A DNA stretch of 64,000 nt. Origin: Reinekea blandensis MED297 (GTDB lineage Bacteria; Pseudomonadota; Gammaproteobacteria; Pseudomonadales; Natronospirillaceae). The position numbers and the translations under genes were made by a program. Shown here one piece after another: positions 8,868-18,620 of the stretch (its first letter is position 1; every line of letters begins with the position of its first letter). Under the pieces are notes generated by a model that ran no database searches, was not told the origin of the DNA, and saw nothing but the letters and a program-made list of their open reading frames with translations. Where the stretch lies: NCBI RefSeq assembly GCF_000153185.1, contig NZ_CH724154.1, forward strand, positions 191,040 to 255,039, given 5' to 3'.

Positions 8868-9773
8868 TCAGACCGGAGCATCGGCTTTCAAAGCCAGAAT
8901 GCGTCGGGCGCCATTGAGGACAATCAAGCCGATGAACGAACCAATCAGCAGGTCCGGGAGCGCGGAACCGGTCAGCCAGACGAGCAGGCCTGCGGCAATC
9001 ACACCCAGATTAATCAGGACATCGTTGGCCGAAAAGATCCAACTCGCTTTCATGTGTACGCCACCTTCACGATGCCGGGAGATCAGCACCAGGCAGGTCA
9101 CATTGGCGATCAGTGCGAGAGTCGATACCGACATCATCAACCCGGATATCGGTTCAGACCCCATCAGAAAACGACGACCAACTTCCAATAACACACCCAC
9201 CGCCAACAGCAGCTGCAATATACCGGCGAGCCGTGCGGCCTTCATCTGGGTGCGGGCGCTGTGAGCAACGGCGTACAAAGCCAGACCGTACACAGCGGCA
9301 TCGGCAAACATGTCCAGCGAATCAGCAATCAACCCGGTCGATTGCGCCATGATGCCCAGGACCAGTTCCACCACAAACATGACACCGTTAATCGCCAATA
9401 ATATTTTCAGCACACTAGCTTCATCTTCAGCGGACGGATCGGCTTTCAGTTGATCAGCATGCTCCGCTCGGTACGGTTCGGATTTTTCCAGCGTCGCGCC
9501 CAAGCCTAAAGGCGCAATGGCAGAGGTCACGCCTTCAGCCGATCCCCCGTGGACAACAGTCAGAGTGCGTCCGGTCAGATCAAAGTTCAGGCGCCGAATG
9601 TCGGTCTGGTCATTCAATGCCATCCGAATCATGCGTTCTTCGGACGGACAATCCATTTTCGGAACCCGGTAAAAACTGACCAGATCACCCGCTTGGGGTT
9701 GGTCTGAACCCGCTTCAGTTTCCTCAGGTGTTGTGGACTGACAGCCACAACCTGAGGTTTCGTTATCACTCAT
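8868..9773 (-). CDS. Cation transporter: N-terminal HMA-like domain fused to a CDF-type membrane core
   Basis: 301 aa. Residues 1-30 are acidic and contain CGC; residues 33-95 look like a small heavy-metal-associated domain with MDCPSEE, a variant of the MxCxxC motif with only one Cys. From about 120 there are six hydrophobic helices in cation-diffusion-facilitator style, with Asp pairs in ADSLDMFADA and NDVLINLG as likely metal ligands. It stops right after the last helix, so the usual cytoplasmic C-terminal domain is missing. Probably exports a divalent metal; the identity is unknown. It follows the DUF402 gene by 15 bases and may be cotranscribed with it. Confidence 0.85.
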   Translation of the reverse strand: MSDNETSGCGCQSTTPEETEAGSDQPQAGDLVSFYRVPKMDCPSEERMIRMALNDQTDIRRLNFDLTGRTLTVVHGGSAEGVTSAIAPLGLGATLEKSEPYRAEHADQLKADPSAEDEASVLKILLAINGVMFVVELVLGIMAQSTGLIADSLDMFADAAVYGLALYAVAHSARTQMKAARLAGILQLLLAVGVLLEVGRRFLMGSEPISGLMMSVSTLALIANVTCLVLISRHREGGVHMKASWIFSANDVLINLGVIAAGLLVWLTGSALPDLLIGSFIGLIVLNGARRILALKADAPV

Positions 9774-9788
9774 TGAAAATCCTCCTGT

Positions 9789-10418
9789 TCAGTACGCTTG
9801 GAGTGCCGTTTGCCATTGAACCGGAAAGGTGACCGGTGTTGAATGCATTCGCTGATATTGCTCCGCCACGTCAAAAGAAACCAGCGCCTGTTTCTGTTCA
9901 ATCTTCGTTAAAACAGCCTGTTTTGCCGCGTCGAGATGAGCCGCCCATTCTGGCGTGATTCCGCCACATTCAACGGCCGCCCGGTACTCATCCACATCTT
10001 TCCACTGATACTTTCCGTTGGGGTAAACCATAAGATCCAGGTCCAGATCCAGAGAGTCATAGCCGACGGTGGACATTTTGTAAGGCAGCTCAAAGTTAAT
10101 GTAATATCCAAGAAACTGGTCAGTCGATGCATCCCAGAACAGCTGGACTGAATAATACTGAGACGGGTCTTTGACGATCAAAACATGATTACGCTCCCAT
10201 CGCCTGACGTCCAGCCGCCAACCCTCACGCGCAATCTGCCAACGATTCTGATGGAACAGCACACGGTCTTCCGTGTATCCAGTCGGTACCGCAAAATCAC
10301 TGCCCGCGGGATACCACAAACAGATGCAACCCGGTTCCGATGAGACCACCTCAACAGCACGAGCCGCCCACACCTTACCACCCAACATTTCCCGTAACGC
10401 GAGGGTCTTCCGACTCAT
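9789..10418 (-). CDS. DUF402 domain protein
   Basis: 209 aa, soluble. The family core is clear: GYYINFELPYK, then DSLDLDLDLMVYPNGKYQWKDVDEYRAA, with the acidic cluster DLDLDLD that binds divalent metal in structurally known members. Some DUF402 proteins are nucleoside di/triphosphatases and others are fused to RNA-binding domains; the role of this one is not known. It lies between the adenosyltransferase gene and the metal-transporter gene, all on the minus strand. Confidence 0.85.
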   Translation of the reverse strand: MSRKTLALREMLGGKVWAARAVEVVSSEPGCICLWYPAGSDFAVPTGYTEDRVLFHQNRWQIAREGWRLDVRRWERNHVLIVKDPSQYYSVQLFWDASTDQFLGYYINFELPYKMSTVGYDSLDLDLDLMVYPNGKYQWKDVDEYRAAVECGGITPEWAAHLDAAKQAVLTKIEQKQALVSFDVAEQYQRMHSTPVTFPVQWQTALQAY

Positions 10419-10454
10419 GCTTGAATGTCCTTACTGGTTATTGCCCTGCGTCGC

Positions 10455-11054
10455 TTAAAAGTCCACGCCTTTGCGCGCTTTGATACCGGCGTTAAACGCG
10501 TGTTGGATATCTTTGACTTCCGAGACGGTATCCATAATGTTCTGCAGTGCACGACCGCCACCGCGTCCGGTAACAACCACACTCTGCTCAATCGGTCGCT
10601 CGCGCAAGGTCGTTAACACATTGGTTTCATCAAGGTACTGATAACCAATCATATAAGTCAGTTCATCCAACACCACCAGGTCGAACGCCGGGTCCTGCAA
10701 CATTCGTTTGGCCTGCTCCCAGGTTCGTTCTGCGGCGGCAATGTCACCGGTGCGATCCTGTGTGTTCCAGGTAAAACCAGTACCCATCTGATAAAAATCA
10801 ACCTGCGGGCAATGATCACGCAGATAAATTTCTTCACCTGAAAGCTGAGCCCCCTTGATAAACTGAACAACGCCTACCTTTTGTCCGTAGCCCAACGCCC
10901 TAAGCACCATGCCGAACGCGGAGCTGGATTTGCCTTTGCCATTGCCGGTCAGAAGCACCGCGACGCCTCGTTCGATATCCGCTCGATCAATGGCCGCATC
11001 AACTTTGGTTTTCTGTTTTTGCATGGCGCTTTTGTGTTTTTCGTTTTTATCCAC
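10455..11054 (-). CDS. btuR: Cob(I)yrinic acid a,c-diamide adenosyltransferase (BtuR/CobO)
   Basis: 199 aa, equal to E. coli BtuR (196). It transfers the adenosyl group of ATP to the cobalt of corrinoids. The P-loop TGNGKGKSSSAFG, then VGVVQFIKG, GFTWNTQDR, LVVLDELTYM and VVVTGRGG are all characteristic. A GTG start at 11054 is preferred because AGGGA lies five bases upstream and the resulting N-terminus (VDKNEKHKSAMQKQK) fits the family; the ATG at 11099 has no ribosome-binding site. No other cobalamin gene or riboswitch was seen nearby, suggesting corrinoid salvage. Confidence 0.93.
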   Translation of the reverse strand: MDKNEKHKSAMQKQKTKVDAAIDRADIERGVAVLLTGNGKGKSSSAFGMVLRALGYGQKVGVVQFIKGAQLSGEEIYLRDHCPQVDFYQMGTGFTWNTQDRTGDIAAAERTWEQAKRMLQDPAFDLVVLDELTYMIGYQYLDETNVLTTLRERPIEQSVVVTGRGGGRALQNIMDTVSEVKDIQHAFNAGIKARKGVDF

Positions 11055-11108
11055 GATGGTCCCTAAATCATGCTTAATGTCTTTTATCGATGAACGCAAG
11101 CTCTGGGT

Positions 11109-12137
11109 TCACCGTTTTTCTCCGAGCTTTGCATCCTGATGCTGCTGTAAACATGCCATGGTCTTATTATACAAGATCGCCGCCGACAGAACGTATTTAC
11201 CGTGAACATCCGGTGTGTCTGACAGGGAGACAACGTCATTCAGAATCCAGTTCAATACCTGTACTGCACTTTTATCTCTGCATGTCATATTCAATGATAC
11301 AAGGTTAACGAAGAGCGCTGGCTCATTAAGCTGAACTCTGTTGATTAATGCATCTTTGTTCAATGCGATATCCATGTCTAAACTGATTGTTCTCTCCTGA
11401 AGTGATGAATCCTCCCCGGGTGTCAGGTATCGGTCATTCCTTATTCCCCGAATAAACACCATATGAGGTGCGATATCGTCATCCACGAGAGTTGAATGCA
11501 GGCTGTTTCCGTCAACCTTGTGTCGCGAGTAGGATACCCATTGTTCTTTTGTGATTACCTTATCTGAAACAGACGCGTAGTTGTCACTCAAGCCTTTTGC
11601 CAGGCTCTGTATATAGATGTTTTCCCCGGCAAAGAAATCGAGATACTTACGTTTTTCACGCGCACCAAGGTAGACAAAAGGGTCAAAATAGTTGAGTGAA
11701 AACCGGGTCACATAATGTCGATAGAATATATCGCTATTGAGTGCCTGCCCAGCCACCAAAGACATGGTTCGTTGGGCGACTTCTCTATCCAGAACCAACG
11801 TCTCTATGCCTGGAAACCGCATCCAGTTGGTATCAATAATAACGTTATGAACGGTATTGCCGTTGACTGCCAGGTCCCAGGCAATATAGGACTTTTCATC
11901 AAAGTGCATGGGAGGCGGCCCTGAAGGGATGATGTGCACCGTTCCTTTCTCGCCAAGCTCAGAGTTGGTCGACAAAGCATGGCTGCCCGCTGTCGAAACA
12001 TCCGAATATTTCCAGACATGAAGTGTTGGCAAATCTGAATGGGGTGTTACGCCGTGCATCTCGGTCGTAATGGTTGCCCCCATCACTGTTGGCATCACCG
12101 CACAAAGAAGGCTCATAAATCGCATACAGAATCGCAT
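11109..12137 (-). CDS. Hypothetical exported protein
   Basis: 342 aa. I do not recognise a family. The N-terminus is short and hydrophobic (MSLLCAVMPTVMGA) and looks like a cleavable signal peptide, so it is probably periplasmic or secreted. The rest is soluble, with few cysteines, rich in aromatic and polar residues (FSLNYFDPFVYLGAREKRKYLDFF). ATG codons at 12137, 12125 and 12116 could all serve as start. By eye the coding region is richer in A+T than its neighbours, which may indicate separate acquisition. It lies between btuR and choV on the same strand, with its own upstream gap. Confidence 0.7.
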   Translation of the reverse strand: MRFCMRFMSLLCAVMPTVMGATITTEMHGVTPHSDLPTLHVWKYSDVSTAGSHALSTNSELGEKGTVHIIPSGPPPMHFDEKSYIAWDLAVNGNTVHNVIIDTNWMRFPGIETLVLDREVAQRTMSLVAGQALNSDIFYRHYVTRFSLNYFDPFVYLGAREKRKYLDFFAGENIYIQSLAKGLSDNYASVSDKVITKEQWVSYSRHKVDGNSLHSTLVDDDIAPHMVFIRGIRNDRYLTPGEDSSLQERTISLDMDIALNKDALINRVQLNEPALFVNLVSLNMTCRDKSAVQVLNWILNDVVSLSDTPDVHGKYVLSAAILYNKTMACLQQHQDAKLGEKR

Positions 12138-12228
12138 AGTAATGCCCGTTCTTTTTTAGGGAATTGAGCAAACTATGCTATGCGAGCTGACAGGTTATGA
12201 GCAACACCCATCAGCTTCTTATTGTGAT

Positions 12229-13410
12229 TCAATCATCACCAATCAATTTACCCAGCATCGCATGGTAAATATCCCGATCACCGATGTATCCAACAATGGC
12301 CGAGTTTTCCGCCACCAGCACACCGTGGCCGGTTTGATAACGCAGCGCCATCACCTCCTGCATTTTGGTCTGAGGGTTGACCACAACCGGTTGCTTAGGC
12401 AGGGATTCCAGTGTGGCGCCTTCCGTCCATTGCGTGACCGCAAGCGGCGTCGAATCACCATATTGCAATCGGGTATCGGAAATGTGCCCACCCAACTTCA
12501 GCCAGCAATCGTCGCGCTTGCTTATGCGACGTCGACCGTCTTCTTCAGCAAAGCGATCCAGAGGGCGCATTAGCGCCTGGGCATTCACCACGTCAACCGG
12601 ATTGGTGTGGGCCACAAAGTCACGTACGTAATCGGTCGCTGGGTTCAGGACAATGTTTTCCGGCGTGTCATGCTGGACAATTTCACCGTCTTTCATGATG
12701 GCAATGTGATTGCCAAGCTTCAGGGCTTCGTCGAGATCGTGACTGACGAACACCACGGTTTTGTTCAACGTTTCCTGCAGATGCAGCAGTTCGTCTTGCA
12801 GCTGCGTGCGGATCAGCGGGTCCAGTGCAGAAAATGGCTCGTCCATTAAAATGATGTCGGTTTCCATGGCAAACGCCCGGGCCAGACCCACACGCTGCTG
12901 CATGCCACCGGAGAGTTCATCCGGACGTTTGTCGGCCCATTCGGCCAAGCCAACCAGCTCCAGCTGATGCATGGCTTTTTCGCGAACGGTCTTTTTATCC
13001 AACCCTTTCTGCTCAAGCCCGAAGCCGACGTTTTCTGCAACGGTCAACCAAGGCATTAACGCAAACTTTTGAAACACCATCGTGATGGTGTTCATACGTA
13101 CATTACGACGGTCATCTTCGCTAAGCGCGTGAAAGTCCTGAACGCCCTCTTCGGTTTCAATCAGGATTGAACCGCGCGTGACCGGGTTTAAGCCATTGGC
13201 GGTCCGCAACAGACTGGACTTTCCGGAACCGGACAGTCCCATCAAGACGCAGATTTCACCCTTGCCGACTTTTAGGCTGGCATCGCGTACACCCATGACC
13301 AAGCCCGTCTGATCCTGAATCGTCTGGCGGCTTTCCTGTTGATCCATCAGTGGCAAAGCGCGTTCCGGCTGTTTACCGAAGACCACGTCGACGTTTTTAA
13401 ATTCAATCAT
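12229..13410 (-). CDS. choV: Choline ABC transporter, ATP-binding protein ChoV
   Basis: 393 aa. Belongs to the glycine betaine/choline (ProV/ChoV) ATPases: Walker A GLSGSGKSS, LSGGMQQRVGLARA, Walker B IILMDEPFSALDP and switch VSHDLDEAL. About 100 residues follow the ATPase core, with a partial CBS-like part near the end (MALRYQTGHGVLVAENSAIVGYIGDRD). It is the last gene of choXWV; choW precedes it by 14 bases. With BetIBA upstream, choline is the probable substrate. Confidence 0.94.
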   Translation of the reverse strand: MIEFKNVDVVFGKQPERALPLMDQQESRQTIQDQTGLVMGVRDASLKVGKGEICVLMGLSGSGKSSLLRTANGLNPVTRGSILIETEEGVQDFHALSEDDRRNVRMNTITMVFQKFALMPWLTVAENVGFGLEQKGLDKKTVREKAMHQLELVGLAEWADKRPDELSGGMQQRVGLARAFAMETDIILMDEPFSALDPLIRTQLQDELLHLQETLNKTVVFVSHDLDEALKLGNHIAIMKDGEIVQHDTPENIVLNPATDYVRDFVAHTNPVDVVNAQALMRPLDRFAEEDGRRRISKRDDCWLKLGGHISDTRLQYGDSTPLAVTQWTEGATLESLPKQPVVVNPQTKMQEVMALRYQTGHGVLVAENSAIVGYIGDRDIYHAMLGKLIGDD

Positions 13411-13424
13411 CTTAAGCGCTCCGG

Positions 13425-14270
13425 TTATTTGGTTTTGAAGATGCGGTCGAGCATGATGGCCACCAGCACGATGGCGAGGCCCGCTTCGAAACCGGTGGCA
13501 ATGTCGACGGTGTTCAATGCACGGACGACGGGTTTACCCAAGCCATCGGCACCGACCAGCGCGGCGATTACCACCATCGATAAACTCAACATGATGCACT
13601 GGGTGATCCCGGCGCGGATGCTCGACATCGCCGCCGGAATCTCAACTTTTAATAACAGGCTGCGTTTGGTACACCCAAAAGCACGTCCGGCTTCGAGCAA
13701 CTCTTCCGGCACTTCAGAAATGCCGAGATAGGTCAGGCGGATCGGAGCGGCAATAGCAAACACAATGGTAGAGACCAAGCCCGGCACCACGCCCAAACCA
13801 AACAGGGTCAACGCCGGAATCAAATACACAAAAGGAGGAATCGTCTGCATCAAATCGAGAATCGGGCGCAGCAGACGGAACAACCAAGGACGATGCGCCG
13901 CAGCAATGCCAAGCGGCACGCCTAACAGAACACACAGCCCGGTGGCATAGACAATTAACGAGAAGGTTTCGATCGTTTCTTCCCAGTACCCCAGGTTCCA
14001 GATCAGCAACAGAGACAAGACAAAAAATGCCGTAACGCCTTTATTGCGCTGTCGCCAGAATACCAACGCGGCAACAATGCCAATAAACAGCCAAGGGGGG
14101 AGCAGGGTTAACACGTCAACCAGGCTTTCAATCATCACTTCCAGTGCGCCGGAGATGGCATCAAAAAAGCCACCACTGACATCGATCAGACCGTCGATCA
14201 GGGTTTCTGCCCACGAGCCAACCGGAAGTTTGTTATCGGTAATCAAACTCATAACAGGTTTCTTCAACAA
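13425..14270 (-). CDS. choW: Choline ABC transporter, permease ChoW
   Basis: 281 aa inner-membrane permease with six to seven helices and the BPD-transport signature region (EVPEELLEAGRAFGCTKRSLLLKVEIPAA) that contacts the ATPase. An N-terminal amphipathic segment of about 50 residues is typical of the ProW/ChoW group. It lies between choX (53 bases) and choV (14 bases). Confidence 0.94.
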   Translation of the reverse strand: MLKKPVMSLITDNKLPVGSWAETLIDGLIDVSGGFFDAISGALEVMIESLVDVLTLLPPWLFIGIVAALVFWRQRNKGVTAFFVLSLLLIWNLGYWEETIETFSLIVYATGLCVLLGVPLGIAAAHRPWLFRLLRPILDLMQTIPPFVYLIPALTLFGLGVVPGLVSTIVFAIAAPIRLTYLGISEVPEELLEAGRAFGCTKRSLLLKVEIPAAMSSIRAGITQCIMLSLSMVVIAALVGADGLGKPVVRALNTVDIATGFEAGLAIVLVAIMLDRIFKTK

Positions 14271-14323
14271 AAAATGGAGATGGGTCCGAACCGGTCAGTA
14301 CCGGTTCGGACGGGGATCGGACC

Positions 14324-15253
14324 TTACAGATCCAGATGCGCTTTAACCGCTGGCAGTGCCGGCTCACCCTCAAGGGTTTCAACACCTTCCAGCCAGGCGT
14401 CCAGAACGTCCGGGTTCGCTTTCAACCAGGTTTGCGCCGCTTCGGCAGGCTTCTCACCGTCATTCAGGATCAGCGCCATCACTTCGTTTTCAGCCGCCAG
14501 CGTAAAGGTCAGGTTGGTCAGCAGCGTACCGACATTGCTGCACTCTTCTGCGTAACCCTGACGAACGTTGGTGTAAACACTGGCGCCACCGAGGTTCGGA
14601 CCAAAGAAATCGTCGCCACCTTCCAGGTAGGCCAGATCAAAGTTGGCGTTCATCGGGTGCGGTTCCCAACCGAGGAACACAATCCAGTTGTCGCGTCGCG
14701 TCGCACGGTTCACCTGCGACAACATGCCAGCTTCGCTGGACTCAACCAGTTCAAAGTCTTCCAGACCAAAAGCATTTTGATCGATCATGCTCTGGATCAG
14801 ACGGTTACCGTCATTACCCGGCTCGATGCCGTAGATGCGACCGTCGAACTCATCGGCGAACTTAGCGATGTCGGCAAAGCTTTTCACACCGGCATCGTAG
14901 GCATACTGTGGAACGGCCAGTGTGTACTTAGCGCCTTCCAGATTTTTGTGAAGGGTTTCTACGGTACCCGCTTCACGGTACGGCGCAATGTCGCCTTCCA
15001 TGGTTGGCATCCAGTTACCCAGGAACACATCGATATCGCCGTTTTCCAACGACTTGTAAGTAACCGGGACCGACAACAGCTGGGTGTCAGTCTGGTAACC
15101 CATGCCATGCAGCAGTTCAGAAGCGATCGCCGTGGTTGCCGTAATGTCGGTCCAACCCACATCAGAAAAACGCACGGTTTCACATTGATTCGCCTGTGCC
15201 GTCAGTGCAACGGTCGCCAGGGCCGCAGGGAGTAGGTGTTTCATAGTCATCAT
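14324..15253 (-). CDS. choX: Choline-binding periplasmic protein ChoX
   Basis: 309 aa with a signal peptide (HLLPAALATVALTAQA). Substrate-binding protein of the OpuAC type: VRFSDVGWTDITATTAIASELL, then DVFLGNWMPTMEGD and IVFLGWEPHPMNANFDLAYLEGG, whose aromatic residues form the cage for the trimethylammonium group in known homologues. The start is placed at the first of three close ATG codons (15253) because AGGAA precedes it by five bases; the open frame reaches 15301 but lacks such a signal. A hairpin lies between betA and this gene. Confidence 0.93.
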   Translation of the reverse strand: MMTMKHLLPAALATVALTAQANQCETVRFSDVGWTDITATTAIASELLHGMGYQTDTQLLSVPVTYKSLENGDIDVFLGNWMPTMEGDIAPYREAGTVETLHKNLEGAKYTLAVPQYAYDAGVKSFADIAKFADEFDGRIYGIEPGNDGNRLIQSMIDQNAFGLEDFELVESSEAGMLSQVNRATRRDNWIVFLGWEPHPMNANFDLAYLEGGDDFFGPNLGGASVYTNVRQGYAEECSNVGTLLTNLTFTLAAENEVMALILNDGEKPAEAAQTWLKANPDVLDAWLEGVETLEGEPALPAVKAHLDL

Positions 15254-15336
15254 CTGTTTCCTATCGTTATCGTGAGTGATGAACAAATCGCTGAGGAACA
15301 TTCGGCAGTCCTGCCCTGTTTTTCAGCGACCTGAAT

Positions 15337-15406
15337 GAAGGCTCACTCTCTGAGGTGCGCAAACCATTGCGCCGTCACGGGGCCAACCGTCACGCTCTGA
15401 GCCTTC
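15337..15406. repeat. Inverted repeat between betA and choX
   Basis: GAAGGCTCA (15337-15345) pairs with TGAGCCTTC (15398-15406); the loop holds CCGTCACGG and a second partial stem. It is just downstream of the betA stop codon with no T-run on the minus strand, so it may act as a processing or stability hairpin between betIBA and choXWV more than as a full terminator. Confidence 0.4.
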
Positions 15407-15416
15407 GGTTAAAAAA

Positions 15417-17096
15417 TCAGATTTCGCGCAGAGGCGTTCCCGCCCGTTGACGCTGCGCCCATTGCTCATCCATGGCGATCGCCACATTCGACGGTGGCAC
15501 GGATTGACCATGCAGAATCAGATCAGCGGCGCGTTCAGCCACCATGATGGTCGGGCCGTTTAAGTTGCCATTCGGAATGGTCGGAAAAATTGATGAGTCG
15601 ACCACGCGCAGATTCTCAATACCATGCACACGCGTCTGCGGGTCCACCACAGCCATATCATCCACCCCCATCTTGCAAGAGCACGACGGGTGATACGCAC
15701 TTTCGACGTGACTGCGCACAAAGGCGTCGATGTCTTCGTTGCTCTGTATATGCTCACCGGGTTGGATCTCGCCATCGCGGTAAGCATCAAACGCCGGCTG
15801 CGCAATGATTTCCCTTGTGCGGCGCACACAGTCGCGAAAACCTTCGATGTCGGCCTCGTCCTGCAGGTAATTGAACTGAATTTTCGGAGGGACCGCCGGG
15901 TCTGTCGATTGAATGTGGACAAAACCCCGGCTCTTCGGTTTGTTGTGCCCGATGTGCACCTGAAACCCATGGCCATCAAACGCGGCCCGGCCGTCGTAAC
16001 GCATCGCCGCCGGCAAAAAATGGTACTGCAGGTCCGGCCATTCAACGCCCGCTTTAGATCGAATGAAGCCACAACTTTCAAAGTGGTTGGTGGCCCCGAG
16101 ACCGGACTTGTTCAGTATCCACTGCGTGCCGATCAGACCTTTGTTAAACCAGTCGAGTTTGCCGTTCAGCGTGATGGGTTGCTTGCATTTAAACTGGAAG
16201 TAAAACTCCAGATGGTCTTGCAGGTTTTCACCGACACCGGGCAGCTCGTGCTTCACATTGATACCCGCGGCTTTCAGCACTTCTGGATTGCCAATTCCAG
16301 AAAGCTGCAACAGGTGCGGTGAGCCGATAGAGCCGGCACTGAGAATCACCTCTTTGCTGGCGATTGCCTTGACGGTATTTCCCTTGCGGTTATAGATGAT
16401 GCCTTTCGCCTGCTTGCCTTCCAGAACCACATTCTGAACGGTGGCATGAGTCACCACCGTTAAATTGTCACGCGACATCGCCGGACGCAGATAGGCATTC
16501 GCAGTGGACCAGCGCCGACCATTTTTGACGGTCATGTGCATCGCGCCAAAACCTTCCTGTTGCGCGCCGTTATAGTCCTGCGTGAACTCGTAACCCGCCT
16601 GAAGACCGGCATCGATAAACGCCTGATACAAAGGGTTTTTCATGTTGTTGCCGTTATTGGTGCCGAGCGGCCCATCCTCGCCGCGATAATCATCGCCACC
16701 GAACGCCCAGCTCTCTGCTTTCTTAAAATACGGCAGACAGTGCTGATAGTCCCAATCATGAGCGCCGTACTCGGCCCATTCATCAAAGTCTTTGGCGTGG
16801 CCGCGAACATACACCATGCCATTGATGGACGACGATCCACCCAATACTTTGCCACGCGGGCAATGCATGCGCCGATCATCCAGATAGGGTTCCGGTTCAG
16901 TTTCAAACTGCCAGGCGTATTTCTCGGTATTCATTGGAATCGACAGTGCGGTCGGCATCTGAATAAAAATACTTTTATCGCTGCCGCCGGTTTCCACCAG
17001 CAGCACACGATGCTCTCCGCTTTCGGTGAGGCGATTCGCCAACACGCATCCCGCCGAGCCCGCGCCAACGATGATGTAATCAAACTCTGTGCTCAT
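15417..17096 (-). CDS. betA: Choline dehydrogenase BetA
   Basis: 559 aa, normal length. GMC flavoprotein that oxidises choline to betaine aldehyde at the membrane. The ADP-binding motif [16 protein letters not shown] is at residues 8-23; [22 protein letters not shown] and the second GMC signature ([17 protein letters not shown]) follow. The catalytic His is in [10 protein letters not shown], and the C-terminal [17 protein letters not shown] block is complete. Ten bases separate it from betB. betI, betB and betA are in the common betIBA order. Confidence 0.97.
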   Translation of the reverse strand: MSTEFDYIIVGAGSAGCVLANRLTESGEHRVLLVETGGSDKSIFIQMPTALSIPMNTEKYAWQFETEPEPYLDDRRMHCPRGKVLGGSSSINGMVYVRGHAKDFDEWAEYGAHDWDYQHCLPYFKKAESWAFGGDDYRGEDGPLGTNNGNNMKNPLYQAFIDAGLQAGYEFTQDYNGAQQEGFGAMHMTVKNGRRWSTANAYLRPAMSRDNLTVVTHATVQNVVLEGKQAKGIIYNRKGNTVKAIASKEVILSAGSIGSPHLLQLSGIGNPEVLKAAGINVKHELPGVGENLQDHLEFYFQFKCKQPITLNGKLDWFNKGLIGTQWILNKSGLGATNHFESCGFIRSKAGVEWPDLQYHFLPAAMRYDGRAAFDGHGFQVHIGHNKPKSRGFVHIQSTDPAVPPKIQFNYLQDEADIEGFRDCVRRTREIIAQPAFDAYRDGEIQPGEHIQSNEDIDAFVRSHVESAYHPSCSCKMGVDDMAVVDPQTRVHGIENLRVVDSSIFPTIPNGNLNGPTIMVAERAADLILHGQSVPPSNVAIAMDEQWAQRQRAGTPLREI

Positions 17097-17106
17097 CGTT
17101 TACTCC

Positions 17107-18570
17107 TTAAAACGGGCTGTCGATCGGGTTCATGCCCATGTACACCGCTTTCAGTTGGGTGTAATGGTTCAGCGTCGCTAAGCCGTTTTCGCGTCCGATG
17201 CCGCTTTGCTTATAGCCGCCCACCGGCATTTCGGCCGGGCTGTCACCGTAAGCATTGACCCAGCAGATGCCGGCCTGAATCTGATGAATCACACGATGCG
17301 CACGCTGAATGTTCTGAGTGAACACGCCTGCAGCCAAGCCGTAGTCGGTATCGTTCGCACGGCGAATGACTTCGTCTTCATCGCGGAACGTCAGCACCGA
17401 CATGACCGGTCCGAAAATTTCTTCTTTGACGATGGTCATGTCGTCGGTGCAGTCAGCAAAGACCGTTGGCGCAACAAAGAACCCATTCGGCGCGTCGGCC
17501 GGTGACAAGGCTTTGCCGCCGCTCACCAGAGTTGCGCCTTCGGCTTTACCTTTTTCGATGTAATCCAGGACCAGCTTGTGGTGTTTTTCAGAAATCAATG
17601 CGCCAAAGTTCACATCCGGGTTCATCGGGTCACCGGCCACAATGTTGTTTTCAATACGCGTCGTCAGACGCTTAAGAAACTCATCGCGGATCGATTCATG
17701 CACAAACACCCGCGTCCCGTTGGTGCAGATTTCGCCCTGAGTGTAGAAGTTCCCCAGCATCGCGCCGGAAATGGCATTATCAAGATCGGCATCATCAAAA
17801 ATGATCAGCGGCGATTTACCGCCGAGTTCCATGGTCACGTCTTTCAGTGAGGTTGACGCGGCGGCCATCACTTTTTTCCCGGTCGCGGCTTCACCGGTGA
17901 ACGACACCTTGTCGATATCCGGGTGATGTGTCAGCAGTTCACCAACCCGGCGATCGCCCTGCACAACGTTAAACACGCCATCGGGCATTCCGGCTTCAGT
18001 AAAGATTTCCGCCAGTTTCAACGCACCCAACGGCGTCTCTTCGGATGGTTTGAAAATCATGGCGTTCCCGGCTGCTAAGGCTGGGGCTGCTTTCCAACAG
18101 GCAATCTGTAAGGGGTAGTTCCAGGCACCGATGCCCGCGCAGACGCCCAGCGGTTCGCGGCGGGTGTAATAAAAATCACCACCCAGATCCTGTTGATTGC
18201 CTTCAATCATCGGCGCCAGACCGGCAAAGAATTCAATCGAATCAGCACCGGTGACGACATCCACTACACTGGCTTCCTGCCAGGGCTTACCCGTATCCAG
18301 CACTTCGATTTCGGCCAGCTCATCATTGCGTTCACGCAACAACGCCACAGCTTTTAACAGTATGCGGCTGCGTTCCATACCGGTCATGGCTGACCATTTG
18401 GCAAAACCTTCCCGGGCAGATGCAACGGCGGCATCGACCAACGCCTTATCGGCTTGTTCCACCTGATACGCCACATCGGCCGTGGCAGGATTCACCACAT
18501 CAAAACGTTCACCGCCGGCACTGGCCTGGTACTGACCGCCGATATACGACGAATACACTGGGTTGTTCAT
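17107..18570 (-). CDS. betB: Betaine aldehyde dehydrogenase BetB
   Basis: 487 aa, normal length. NAD(P)+-dependent oxidation of betaine aldehyde to glycine betaine, a compatible solute. The active-site residues of the ALDH family are present: Asn151 in GAWNYPLQ, Glu248 in MELGGKSP and the nucleophile Cys282 in [11 protein letters not shown]. The cofactor motif SFTGEAATG is at 223-231. It lies 50 bases after betI and 10 before betA. Confidence 0.97.
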   Translation of the reverse strand: MNNPVYSSYIGGQYQASAGGERFDVVNPATADVAYQVEQADKALVDAAVASAREGFAKWSAMTGMERSRILLKAVALLRERNDELAEIEVLDTGKPWQEASVVDVVTGADSIEFFAGLAPMIEGNQQDLGGDFYYTRREPLGVCAGIGAWNYPLQIACWKAAPALAAGNAMIFKPSEETPLGALKLAEIFTEAGMPDGVFNVVQGDRRVGELLTHHPDIDKVSFTGEAATGKKVMAAASTSLKDVTMELGGKSPLIIFDDADLDNAISGAMLGNFYTQGEICTNGTRVFVHESIRDEFLKRLTTRIENNIVAGDPMNPDVNFGALISEKHHKLVLDYIEKGKAEGATLVSGGKALSPADAPNGFFVAPTVFADCTDDMTIVKEEIFGPVMSVLTFRDEDEVIRRANDTDYGLAAGVFTQNIQRAHRVIHQIQAGICWVNAYGDSPAEMPVGGYKQSGIGRENGLATLNHYTQLKAVYMGMNPIDSPF

Positions 18571-18620
18571 GTCTTACTCTCTCTTTCCGGTTTTCGGTCA
18601 CAGGACCGATCCGATTATTT

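Noticed and set aside
14336-15235. 299-aa plus-strand ORF
   Set aside because: Antisense to choX; no ribosome-binding site and no family resemblance.
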